NCBI RefSeq assembly: GCF_903166545.1
Contig: NZ_CAESCH010000001.1
Span: 248,001 to 312,000, forward strand
DNA: 64,000 nucleotides
Source: Metabacillus schmidteae
GTDB lineage: Bacteria; Bacillota; Bacilli; Bacillales; Bacillaceae
Direction: 5' to 3'
Positions 26,194 through 34,037 of the stretch are shown here, in pieces. A model generated the notes under the pieces. The model made no database searches, was not told where the DNA came from, and worked only from the letters and a program-made list of their open reading frames with translations. Both the position numbers and the translations under genes were made by a program. Each line of letters starts with the position of its first letter. Position 1 is the stretch's first letter.

Positions 26194-27600
26194 TCAATTA
26201 ACGATTTCAAAAACAGTGCCTTGGTTAAAATCAGTCACTTTCATTGAGCCATAAACCCCCAAATATAATCTAGTTTGATTTAAATTCGTTCCCAAATTAA
26301 CATAAAAGGCTGATTGAGACCCAAAATCATAATCGGTTTGAATCATACTAAAATCACTTTGTTTACCGTCTGGCCTCAATCTGGTATAAGCTAAAGCACC
26401 TCTAACCTGGGGTTGAGATTCTTTCCGGGCAAGATCGGTAAATACAACACTTCCTGTTAAGCCAGGGATTCTATTCCCCATATAGGCTTGAATTCCTGTA
26501 AGTGCAGTTCCCCCAAACTTATTGGGTCTGGTATCTTTATGAAAATAGCTAGTTAAAGGCTGAAGACGACTCCCTGAAAGTGCTACTGTTTCATTGTAAT
26601 AAGCAATAGTTTTCTCATCTAAAGTCGGATTATTAGTACAGCCACTTATGGTAGAAGTAGGAAAATCACCTTCCCACCCCCGCCAGCCAAAGTTAATACA
26701 TCCTTCTTGCTCAGAATATATGAAACCAGTTTGAACAAGCTGTGTAACCGGTATGGGTTTATAAAGAACAAATGAAAAAATCGACTCGACCAAATCCTGT
26801 CCGACATTCCCTGCATATTTAATATACTGATGATTAAACCGTTGAAATGAAATGCCCGGAATATTACGAACCCCTTTGGCCATTACCGTGAGCGTATCCT
26901 GAATAGTTGGAGGAAGTTCATTAAAACGAGTGACAATGGGTGGATTTTTGATGGTTGTATTCTTACCTACATCAATTTCAATTATTTTACCGGCGATTTC
27001 CAAATTGTCTTGACTTAAGTTAAATGGATCATAGCCTGCCCCACCATCTCCGGTTGTTAAAACAAGTTTTCCTGTTTCAGGTGAGAAATTTAAACTATTG
27101 AAACCATTATGATTTGAAAATGGTCTTCTTAAGTTAAGTAATGTACGTAGTTTTTGAGGCTGACCATTTGATTGTAAAATCCATTCTTCAACTGTATCAA
27201 TATGATCATATTGAGTTTCTCTGTTTACCCATCTTAGATTTAAAGTTCTAGGATCACACGGGTCAGGTTTAAAATCCTCAGGATGAGCACCAGGACCTTG
27301 TGTTCCGGCTACTGAATAATGAAGATAAAACAGACCGTTATAATAAAAATTCGGATGAAACGCTAGCCCTAGCAATCCCCGTTCATCGTATCCACCACTA
27401 GAAGTACCTAGTTTTATGACTTGCGTGCGAATATCTAAAAAAGTCCTAATATCCCCGTTTCCGATATAAAAGATCTCTCCTACCTGGGTTGCAATAAATA
27501 ACCTTTCAATTGTGTCACCTGGAAGTATAGTTGTTTTCAAAACAGTGGGTAAATTTATCTTACTTACAATAGGCTGTAATCTGACTTTTATATTTTTCAA
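26194..27600 (-). CDS. Glucose/sorbosone dehydrogenase-like beta-propeller protein
   Basis: A 468-residue protein of the GSDH (PQQ-dependent soluble glucose dehydrogenase-like) propeller family. It shows the family segments ERLFIATQVGEIFYIGNGD, GGYDERGLLGLAFHPNFYYNGLFYLHYS, a central LVLTTGDGGAGYDPFNLSQD and a late INFGWRGWEGDFP. The TTG start lies 9 bases after AAGGAGG. Unlike most relatives it shows no signal peptide or lipobox, so it may be cytoplasmic or released in another way. No PQQ biosynthesis genes are in the window, so cofactor use is uncertain. Enzymatic activity is inferred from family only. Confidence 0.82.
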   Translation of the reverse strand: MKNIKVRLQPIVSKINLPTVLKTTILPGDTIERLFIATQVGEIFYIGNGDIRTFLDIRTQVIKLGTSSGGYDERGLLGLAFHPNFYYNGLFYLHYSVAGTQGPGAHPEDFKPDPCDPRTLNLRWVNRETQYDHIDTVEEWILQSNGQPQKLRTLLNLRRPFSNHNGFNSLNFSPETGKLVLTTGDGGAGYDPFNLSQDNLEIAGKIIEIDVGKNTTIKNPPIVTRFNELPPTIQDTLTVMAKGVRNIPGISFQRFNHQYIKYAGNVGQDLVESIFSFVLYKPIPVTQLVQTGFIYSEQEGCINFGWRGWEGDFPTSTISGCTNNPTLDEKTIAYYNETVALSGSRLQPLTSYFHKDTRPNKFGGTALTGIQAYMGNRIPGLTGSVVFTDLARKESQPQVRGALAYTRLRPDGKQSDFSMIQTDYDFGSQSAFYVNLGTNLNQTRLYLGVYGSMKVTDFNQGTVFEIVN

Positions 27601-27721
27601 CTAGCTTGACCTCCTTCTTATTTTTTTCTTTTATAAGAATATGATTAGAACTGTTCTATAAGTACCTAATTGGACCAGGGAATCTAACCTAGGTCCTTAA
27701 GCTTCCAAATTTTTGAGAATA

Positions 27722-27757
27722 AAAAAAGGATGCCAATTATTAGGAAGCATCCCTTTT
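27722..27757. terminator. Intrinsic terminator after radical SAM gene
   Basis: GGATGC (27728-27733) pairs with GCATCC (27747-27752), extended by A/T pairs, with an A-run on one side and CTTTT on the other. It lies downstream of the radical SAM gene on the minus strand. Confidence 0.65.
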
Positions 27758-27832
27758 CACTGATTTATTTTAAATGAGGTAATGAGTTGAACTGACTCTA
27801 TCAAACTTATTAAATCCTAGCCATTTGCCTAC

Positions 27833-28711
27833 CTATTTTCCAAACCTTTTGCGATATCCGCATTTTCTACAAAGTTCCTCTACTGCCACTCTTCGTGAAA
27901 AGCCATCTACAAGGTTTTTAGCTCTATCCATCTCGATAATATCAGAAAATGAATGATCATTAATATTTCCAAGATTGATAACTCCCTCACCATCCAGACA
28001 ACACGGAATAACAGTCCCATTTGCTAAAATACCTGCTTGATTTCGCATGCCATAGCAGAAGCCCTTCCCGTCATCTTCTTCTTCATGTAACGCAGGCCAC
28101 TGAAACTCGTAATCTTGATTGATAAAGATGCGGTCCGCAATTTTCACGCCGCTTCCAGGTACGACCTTCTCTTCAATTTTGTAGTCTAAATCAAATTCTT
28201 TCTCAATTATTTCTAGTAATTCTCTGTTTCGTTTTCTTTCAATATTAGTCACATTGTCTTGTGTAAGGTTCCATAATCGCAGGGAAACAATCATTTCTGA
28301 TTGGCTGGTTGCTTCTTTAATAAAAGAAAGAATACTTCTCACATACCCTTCCTTATCTTTAGAACCAATATGGCCATCAAAGCTATGGAGTGAGAAATTC
28401 ATCTGTCTTAGCGCAGGCTTATTTAATAACTTTTCTCTCTTTTTATTAATCAATGTTCCATTGGTTGTAATATTAACTTTAAATCCCTTTTCATGACTTA
28501 ACTCTAACAATTGGTCTATTTTAGGATGGAGCAACGGCTCACCTTTTACATGTAAATAAATATAATTTGTGTGCGGTTTTATTTGGTCTAATCTCTTAGA
28601 AAAATCCTCCACAGAAATAAATTGCTTCTGTCGTTCTGTTGGTGGACAAAAGCTGCATGCAAGATTACATACACTAGTAATCTCTAAATAAAACTTCTTA
28701 AATTTTTTCAC
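27833..28711 (-). CDS. Radical SAM/SPASM domain protein
   Basis: A 292-residue radical SAM enzyme. The 4Fe-4S cluster motif CxxxCxxC is in TSVCNLACSFCPP at about residue 15. Partial TIM-barrel features follow (GEPLLHPKIDQLLELSHEKG, INITTNGTLI-like segment). A C-terminal SPASM-type cysteine set (CYGMRNQAG, IPCCLDGEG, ELCRKCGYRKRFG) would hold extra iron-sulfur clusters. SPASM proteins often modify peptides or act in cofactor maturation. No precursor peptide gene is obvious next to it, so the substrate is unknown. The GTG start follows GAGGAATTGAT. It forms a single-gene unit. Confidence 0.88.
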   Translation of the reverse strand: MKKFKKFYLEITSVCNLACSFCPPTERQKQFISVEDFSKRLDQIKPHTNYIYLHVKGEPLLHPKIDQLLELSHEKGFKVNITTNGTLINKKREKLLNKPALRQMNFSLHSFDGHIGSKDKEGYVRSILSFIKEATSQSEMIVSLRLWNLTQDNVTNIERKRNRELLEIIEKEFDLDYKIEEKVVPGSGVKIADRIFINQDYEFQWPALHEEEDDGKGFCYGMRNQAGILANGTVIPCCLDGEGVINLGNINDHSFSDIIEMDRAKNLVDGFSRRVAVEELCRKCGYRKRFGK

Positions 28712-28846
28712 ATCAATTCCTCAATTCTTTGACTACTTCGAACAAGATGAATTATTATCCTATCACTATTACAGCATATTTTTTTATAAATGCATACATG
28801 CTTATTAAAGGAAACTGCCATTACCTATATACCTTCATTTGTAGAG

Positions 28847-28908
28847 AAAAAGATGATTAAATTGATTTATAAGGACTAAAAAGATGATTAAAGGGATTTA
28901 TAAGGACT
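28847..28908. repeat. Short tandem duplication, two 31-bp units
   Basis: Units 28847-28877 and 28878-28908 share AAAAAGATGATTAAA and GATTTATAAGGACT and differ at only two or three central bases. They lie in the 260-base gap between the radical SAM gene and the second ABC importer. No function is apparent. Confidence 0.8.
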
Positions 28909-28926
28909 AAAAAGTTGAAGCACAAT

Positions 28927-28972
28927 AAAATACGAGGTCCTACCTAAATATATAGACAGGACCTCGTATTTT
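28927..28972. terminator. Intrinsic terminator at the end of the second ABC importer operon
   Basis: A 15-bp perfect stem (28927-28941 with 28958-28972) with AGGTCCT/AGGACCT core and flanking A/T runs. It touches the stop codon of the ATPase gene. Confidence 0.88.
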
Positions 28973-29715
28973 TATTTCAGCATTGTCGTCTTTAAAAACT
29001 CCTGAGTTCTCTCCTCTTTCGGATGGTTGAAAAATTGCTCAGGGTTACCGCGCTCAATAATTTTCCCATCGTGCATGTACACAATCCAATCCGCTACTTC
29101 TCTAGCAAATCCCATTTCATGGGTGACAACAACCATCGTCATTCCTTCTTCAGCTAATTCTTTCATGGTTTTTAAAACCTCTCCCACAAGCTCTGGGTCG
29201 AGTGCAGAAGTGGGCTCATCAAAAAGCATAATGTCTGGTTCCATCGCAAGTGCCCTCGCAATTGCCACCCTTTGCTTTTGCCCACCTGATAGTTTACTAG
29301 GATAGACATCTGACTTATCCTCCAAACCTACTTTATTCAGTAATTGTTTTGCTTTGAGGATCGCCTTCTTCTTTTCAACCCCTTTTACCGTTATAGGAGC
29401 CTCGATAATATTTTCCAAAACAGTTTTGTGTGGAAATAAGTTGAAATGTTGAAATACCATGCCTATCTTTTCCCTAATCTTATTGAGGTTATCAGTACCT
29501 GGGTCGACCTCATTTCCTTCAATTATTATATTGCCGTTATCCTTTTTTTCTAAAAAGTTCAAACAGCGAAGGAGGGTACTTTTCCCTGAGCCGCTCGCTC
29601 CTACTAAACAAACGACATCACTTTCGAAAACTGTCATATTGATATTTTTTAATACATGTAGATCTCCAAATGATTTATTCAATTGATTTATCTTGATCAT
29701 TTCCTTTGTGCCCAA
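28972..29715 (-). CDS. Polar amino-acid ABC transporter ATP-binding protein (second system)
   Basis: ATPase subunit of 247 residues with Walker [10 protein letters not shown], signature LSGGQKQR, Walker [13 protein letters not shown] and VTHE. The GlnQ/ArtP-type segment [16 protein letters not shown] places it in polar amino-acid importers. The TTG start lies 8 bases after a perfect AGGAGG; an internal ATG five codons in has an AAAGGAA too close to use. It is the last gene of a binding protein-permease-ATPase operon. No SAM riboswitch or other leader is evident here, unlike the importer at 18-20.6 kb. Confidence 0.94.
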   Translation of the reverse strand: MGTKEMIKINQLNKSFGDLHVLKNINMTVFESDVVCLVGASGSGKSTLLRCLNFLEKKDNGNIIIEGNEVDPGTDNLNKIREKIGMVFQHFNLFPHKTVLENIIEAPITVKGVEKKKAILKAKQLLNKVGLEDKSDVYPSKLSGGQKQRVAIARALAMEPDIMLFDEPTSALDPELVGEVLKTMKELAEEGMTMVVVTHEMGFAREVADWIVYMHDGKIIERGNPEQFFNHPKEERTQEFLKTTMLK

Positions 29716-29727
29716 TGTCCTCGCCTC

Positions 29728-30393
29728 CTATCTATCGCTTACTGCTAATTTCAGTTCAAATCTTTTTACTAGGAATGTCATTAGCGCTACTAGTAATAAA
29801 TAGTATATTGCTACAATGAGTAAATAGGTCATTTCATCAAAATTATTGGACCCTAATGTTGTTGCCACATTGAACAGCTCATTCATCGAGATAAATGCAG
29901 CTAATGAAGAATCTTTTAAGCCTATGATAAATTGGTTGCCTAAAGACGGCAGCGCCCGACGGAATGCCTGCGGAAGAATAATCCTCCTTAATGTCAGTGC
30001 TTTTGTCATCCCCAAAGAGCGTCCTGCCTCCATCTGACCTTTGTCGACTGCCTGAATCGCTCCTCGAAGGATTTCAGAAATATAGGCACCATTATGTAAC
30101 GCCAGTGCAAATGAAGCAGCCCAGAAGTCAGGAAGCAGGAAAATTCCACTTATTCCGAAGTAGAGGATAAATATTTGAACAATCAGCGGTGTTCCGCGGA
30201 CCAAATAGACATATGTATCTGAAATAAGTTCTAGTATTTTTATTTTAGAGATTTTTAATAAAGCAAAGAAAAGTCCGATAACGATTCCGAGTAAGATCGA
30301 AACAACCGTTAGCTCTAATGTTAAAAGCATAGCTTTTAAGAATACACCCTTTGTTTCTGTTAGTACGTCAAAAAAATGTGAAAAACTTGGCAA
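29728..30393 (-). CDS. Polar amino-acid ABC transporter permease (second system)
   Basis: Membrane subunit with DTYVYLVRGTPLIVQIFILYFG and the EAA loop EAGRSLGMTKALTLRRIILPQ that docks the ATPase. A TTG giving MPSFSHFFDVL lies about 8 bases after AAGGAAGTAGG, whereas the ATG eight codons upstream has no ribosome-binding site, so I use the TTG (221 residues). It lies between the binding-protein and ATPase genes. Confidence 0.92.
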   Translation of the reverse strand: MPSFSHFFDVLTETKGVFLKAMLLTLELTVVSILLGIVIGLFFALLKISKIKILELISDTYVYLVRGTPLIVQIFILYFGISGIFLLPDFWAASFALALHNGAYISEILRGAIQAVDKGQMEAGRSLGMTKALTLRRIILPQAFRRALPSLGNQFIIGLKDSSLAAFISMNELFNVATTLGSNNFDEMTYLLIVAIYYLLLVALMTFLVKRFELKLAVSDR

Positions 30394-30426
30394 TGTACCT
30401 ACTTCCTTTCTTTCCATGGTGTTGAT

Positions 30427-31221
30427 TTATTCCGGTTTATTGGTAATGTCCTCACCAAAATATTTAATACTAATCCGAGTTAGAGTTCCATTTTCCCGGA
30501 GTTTCTCCAGCGATTCGTTTATTCGCTTCAATAGTTTTGGATTATCCTTTGGAAGCACAATCGCTTGTTCACTACGATTAATTAATTGCTGTCCTTTAAT
30601 ATTAAACCCTTCCTTCGCAGCACTTTTCCCAGTGACAAAATCTGTAATAACCGCATCATGACGTCCGCTGCTTAACGCTTTTAAAGCTGTAATATCGCTG
30701 TCATATGTTTTTATTTTGTCTGTATACTCAGAAGCTGTATTGGCATAGGTCGAACCCTTTGCTACAGCTACTTCTTTTCCAGCTAAATCCTTGGCAGTCT
30801 TAATTTGACTGTCAGGTCTAGTGAAAATTTGCGGTCCAGAATAATAGTAGGGGGTAGAAAAAGAGACATGTTTGCTCCGCTGCGGATTAATCGTATGGCT
30901 AGCAACCGCTGCATCCGCACGGCCTGTTTTTACCCCTTCTACAATCCCTTTAAATTTAATTCGCTTCTGAACCGGCTCAAGGTCCATTTCTTTTGCAATG
31001 GCTTCTCCAACCTCAATATCAAAGCCTGACATGGTGAGATCATCATTTATATAACTAAATGGCTTAAACTCACCAGAAGCAGCAAAAACAAATTGATTTT
31101 TATGTATTAGTTTAGATCCGTCCGCAAGCTCCTCCTTCTCAGCACAAGCAGATAAAAGGCAGATCATAATAAAACTGAAAACCAATAGTAACTTTTTATT
31201 CAACTGCATGTTGGCTATCAA
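30427..31221 (-). CDS. Amino-acid ABC transporter substrate-binding lipoprotein (second system)
   Basis: Receptor subunit, about 264 residues. The signal peptide LNKKLLLVFSFIMICLLSAC carries a lipobox (LSAC), and the mature SBP_bac_3 domain includes FKPFSYINDDLTMSGFDIEV and TAKDLAGKEVAVAKGSTYA. Ligand is unknown; a basic or polar amino acid is typical. Start is ambiguous between the TTG used here, right behind GGGAAAGGGA, and an ATG four codons later. It is the outermost chromosomal gene before the left end of the integrated element. Confidence 0.92.
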   Translation of the reverse strand: MIANMQLNKKLLLVFSFIMICLLSACAEKEELADGSKLIHKNQFVFAASGEFKPFSYINDDLTMSGFDIEVGEAIAKEMDLEPVQKRIKFKGIVEGVKTGRADAAVASHTINPQRSKHVSFSTPYYYSGPQIFTRPDSQIKTAKDLAGKEVAVAKGSTYANTASEYTDKIKTYDSDITALKALSSGRHDAVITDFVTGKSAAKEGFNIKGQQLINRSEQAIVLPKDNPKLLKRINESLEKLRENGTLTRISIKYFGEDITNKPE

Positions 31222-31310
31222 TCCCTTTCCCTCTCATTTATTTCTACAATTCACCTAGTTAAGTATCTTACTTTGAAGGTAAATACCCTATTCATTTGCC
31301 GACTAAACAA

Positions 31311-31347
31311 AAGAGTGTCAGGCACCTTTAATGGGCCTGACACTCTT
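31311..31347 (-). terminator. Intrinsic terminator, apparent ancestral rlmH terminator
   Basis: AAGAGTGTCAGGC (31311-31323) and GCCTGACACTCTT (31335-31347) form a perfect 13-bp stem with T-runs on both strands. It lies 108 bases outside the left attachment site. Without the integrated element it would fall about 100 bases after the rlmH stop codon, so I read it as the original rlmH terminator. It could also end transcripts on the plus strand. Confidence 0.75.
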
Positions 31348-31454
31348 TGTAGAACACATACATTTATATGCATTTCATTTATGTAATAGGGTAGTTTCAT
31401 AGAGGGGGCAACTTCTGCCCTTTTTTTACCACATGTAGATAAATTTTAAGTAAT

Positions 31455-31475
31455 TTATTTATGATACGGTTCACC
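31455..31475. other. Left attachment site, remnant rlmH 3' end
   Basis: On the minus strand this reads GGT-GAA-CCG-TAT-CAT-AAA-TAA, encoding GEPYHK-stop, the RlmH C-terminus. It matches 37748-37768 at 19 of 21 positions, and both differences are synonymous. TATCATAA is the core known from staphylococcal SCC sites. Homology ends sharply after this block. Confidence 0.9.
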
Positions 31476-31544
31476 GAAAACAAACAAAGAACAAAGTTGA
31501 ATTTGATACCCACTTATATATATCAATATAAGTTTCCTTTCCAT

Positions 31545-31583
31545 AAAAGGCGAGTTAGTTTAATCTAACTGACTTGCCTTTTT
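31545..31583 (+). terminator. Intrinsic terminator at the left end of the element
   Basis: AAAAGGC-AGTTAG pairs imperfectly with CTAACT-GCCTTTTT and a T-run follows on the plus strand. No plus-strand gene lies upstream in the integrated form. In the excised circle it would sit 14 bases after the recombinase stop codon (31529-31531), so I read it as the recombinase's own terminator. Confidence 0.65.
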
Positions 31584-31714
31584 AAGTAGCACTCGTTTCG
31601 TAAAATATAACATGAATTTGTACGTTGATGTACTACTGTCATTAAAAAGATTTCTCCTTTAACTTTTTCTGTAAACTAACCCCGCTAATCAGAAAAAAAG
31701 CACTCCATGAGTGC

Positions 31715-32341
31715 CTAAAACGTTTCTTCATATTCTTTAATTATTTTATAAAATGTATTCTTTTTCAGTTCTAACATTTCCATTAACATTACCGCAGTAA
31801 TCTCTTTTTTCTTCCATCTAAAATAATTTGCTTTTAACGTGTCTATTTGCTCGTCTGTGAGCGTTTCTAGTGACATGGTAGGTCTACCTAATTGTTTACC
31901 CTTCGCTCTTGCTACCGCTATACCTTCGGCTTGTCGCTTACGTATATTCTCACGCTCGGTTTCTGCCATGAACGATAGCACTTGTAACACTAAATCACTT
32001 ACAAACGTCCCTAATGTGTCTTTATGTTGTGTTGTATCCAATAAAGGCATATCTATTACTTTTATATCCGCTTTAATTTCTTGAGTAATATATTCCCACT
32101 CTTTTTTTATTTCTTTTGAATTTCTACCGAAACGGTCAATTGACTTGATATATAGAAGGTCACCTTCACGTAATTGTATTTTTAAAGCTTGATATTGTGG
32201 TCTATCAAAATTTTTACCGCTTTGTTTATCAATAAATATGTCACGCTCATTAACACCTAATTCAATTAGTTCTGTAAGCTGACGGTCTATGTTTTGGTCT
32301 TTACTTGATACACGAATGTAGCCAAATGTTTTTTTACTCAT
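31715..32341 (-). CDS. Small serine recombinase (resolvase/invertase family)
   Basis: A 208-residue site-specific recombinase. The catalytic domain begins KTFGYIRVSSKDQNIDRQ, with the nucleophilic serine in VSS and the active-site arginine region LYIKSIDRFGRNSKEI; the long helix follows (MAETERENIRKRQAEGI). A C-terminal helix-turn-helix covers about 160-205 (AKGKQLGRP then ITAVMLMEMLELKKNTFYKII). The size and layout match plasmid multimer resolvases. Repeated TTTATAAAC-type motifs upstream form a plausible res site. This is separate from the large recombinase that probably integrates the element. Confidence 0.93.
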   Translation of the reverse strand: MSKKTFGYIRVSSKDQNIDRQLTELIELGVNERDIFIDKQSGKNFDRPQYQALKIQLREGDLLYIKSIDRFGRNSKEIKKEWEYITQEIKADIKVIDMPLLDTTQHKDTLGTFVSDLVLQVLSFMAETERENIRKRQAEGIAVARAKGKQLGRPTMSLETLTDEQIDTLKANYFRWKKKEITAVMLMEMLELKKNTFYKIIKEYEETF

Positions 32342-32387
32342 GATGTTTGTATCTCCTTCGTTAGTTGATACATAAATTATATCACAA

Positions 32388-32496
32388 GTGTTTATAAAAG
32401 TGTTGTTTATTTTATAAACGTTTATATATTAATTTTATATTTTTATAAACGTGATAACGCTATGTTTTTAAGGATTTATTTATGTTTATAAAGGTG
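32388..32496. promoter_or_regulatory. res-like site: four TTTATAAA motifs upstream of the resolvase
   Basis: GTTTATAAAAG (32390), TTTATAAACG (32411-32420), TTTATAAACG (32442-32451) and GTTTATAAAGG (32484-32494) occur in about 110 bases, two in each orientation. Spacing and place, directly before the resolvase start, fit paired binding subsites of a res region. The motifs may also operate as autoregulatory operators. The rest of the 32342-32688 gap holds only a terminator. Confidence 0.6.
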
Positions 32497-32655
32497 TACT
32501 TATTCAAACATGGTTAGCCATGAAAATATTGACTAACATTTATGTACCATTTATTGTTAAACTAACGGAGCAGGTTAGTGGAATAATGGCTTTCATATAT
32601 CTAGTACACTCACCATTTCTTAAAGGAGATTTGGAATACTCCTTTGAAAAACAAA

Positions 32656-32690
32656 AAAGCTACCGTACTTTGGTAGCTTTATTTTTTTTT
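32656..32690. terminator. Intrinsic terminator after the DUF3231 gene
   Basis: AAAGCTACC (32656-32664) pairs with GGTAGCTTT (32672-32680) around a short loop. T-runs lie on both strands; on the minus strand it follows the DUF3231 stop codon. Confidence 0.85.
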
Positions 32691-33696
32691 AGTCTTGAGC
32701 AAGCTTATCTCTATTTAGTGCAACAGGAGGTTTCTCCATCCACTCATTTTTTATCATAAAGGTTTTTATATTTTCTTCATATTGATACACATCTGCAATT
32801 ATCTTTGCATATGTAGTTTTTAAATCTTTTCGGATACTTACTGCTGCACTATATCCATAACTGGCGATACCATCACGATTAAGTTGGTCTAATAGATAAG
32901 ATATTAATTTATCTGAAAAAGGAGATGTTTTACCATCCAAAACATTCGTATCCCAAGTCATTGAAATAGGCAAATCATTTTGAACTAAAATATCACCTAA
33001 TTTGTCTATAATATTTAAAGATAATTCTTTTCCATGTTGCAATAAACTCATTAATTGCTGATTAGATGTAGATTGTATAAATCCAATTAATAAGTTTTTA
33101 CCAATATAATTCATAAAAACATTTTTGTGTAGCTCATTTGCTTCTCTTGCCGTTAATTCTCGATTATCATTAAAGAAGTTACCCAAAAATCCTTTATCTG
33201 CAATTGGGTTTGTTTCATGAGTGGAGGTAATTGAAGGAGGTCTTACAAATACTCCCTTTTCTAATAGAATAGTTGTTGTACGTTCAAATAAATTTGAAAC
33301 GTTTTTTAATTGTTCATGGAAAAAATTGCGGATATCCTCCCTTACTGAATCGGATAGTGCCATACTTGTTAAGGACATTCCAATTTTAGACATATTATTT
33401 AAATAAAATAGTATAAAAACATCCGTATACATCTTAGGGGCATTTGGGTTTAAATCATCTTTAATGTTAAAGCCTTTAGGGATTGGATAGTTTTCACTTC
33501 GTAGAACAGATTCAAAAAATTGTACAGCAGATTTAGAAATAGAAACCGCCTCACTACAAAGAGATTTAACTTCTTCTAGTTCTGATGTTAGGGTAAGATA
33601 CTCCAAAACAACATTTGACATACTATTATTCATGAACTGTTCCCAACAGTGTGCTAACTCACCCGCAGTTAACTTTGCAGCCTTTTTATTATCCAT
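32689..33696 (-). CDS. DUF3231 protein with two homologous halves, element cargo
   Basis: A 335-residue, mainly helical protein of the DUF3231 family. Residues about 8-160 and 183-330 look like two copies of one domain: each opens with LTAxE (LTAGELAHCWEQFMNNSM and LTAREANELHKNVFMNYI), continues with a helix pair, and has a matching MS/DxxR segment (LSDSVREDIRNFF, AVSIRKDLKTTYA). No signal peptide is present. The family's function is unknown; its helical-bundle appearance recalls ferritin-like spore-coat proteins such as CotF, but that is only a resemblance. It is the only obvious cargo gene of the element not tied to DNA transactions. Confidence 0.82.
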   Translation of the reverse strand: MDNKKAAKLTAGELAHCWEQFMNNSMSNVVLEYLTLTSELEEVKSLCSEAVSISKSAVQFFESVLRSENYPIPKGFNIKDDLNPNAPKMYTDVFILFYLNNMSKIGMSLTSMALSDSVREDIRNFFHEQLKNVSNLFERTTTILLEKGVFVRPPSITSTHETNPIADKGFLGNFFNDNRELTAREANELHKNVFMNYIGKNLLIGFIQSTSNQQLMSLLQHGKELSLNIIDKLGDILVQNDLPISMTWDTNVLDGKTSPFSDKLISYLLDQLNRDGIASYGYSAAVSIRKDLKTTYAKIIADVYQYEENIKTFMIKNEWMEKPPVALNRDKLAQD

Positions 33697-33911
33697 ATAA
33701 TCAATTCCTTTTTAAGATTAATTTTATATTCTATAACAAGTATCTGGTATTTTTTTATCAATTATGTATTATTGCATGGAAAATTAATAATTTTTTGGTT
33801 TGTCAAGGGAGATATCATAACTAAGAGGGCTTTTCAAATATTCAGCAATGGGGGACTTTAAAAAAGTTTGTGAAATATTGTACTTAAACTATCCGTTAGT
33901 TCAATAACAAA

Positions 33912-33944
33912 GGGCGAATCCAATTTATTTTTTGGAATCGCCTT
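33912..33944. terminator. Intrinsic terminator after the replication protein gene
   Basis: GGGCGAATCCAA pairs with TTGGAATCGCCT across an AT loop with one mismatch. The remainder of the 33697-34037 gap is AT-rich with no gene seen. Confidence 0.7.
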
Positions 33945-34037
33945 TTCTAATGAAACTTGAATTTCATTGAATATATGCAATGTTGATTTTAGGCATATCT
34001 ATTGGCTTTTGTAGGGATCTCGCTTTAGCAGTTAATT

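Noticed and set aside
31405..31428. GGGCA-TGCCC hairpin with T-run outside the left attachment site as a gene terminator
   Set aside because: It would act only on the plus strand, where no upstream gene exists; kept only as a possible decoy next to the stronger 31311 hairpin.
1..31454. A further copy of the rlmH attachment core marking a second tandem cassette
   Set aside because: Scanning by eye for the TACGGTTCACC core and its complement found no third copy.
32520..32759. 79-codon plus-strand open frame
   Set aside because: It has no ribosome-binding site, runs through the DUF3231 terminator and ends antisense to the DUF3231 gene.
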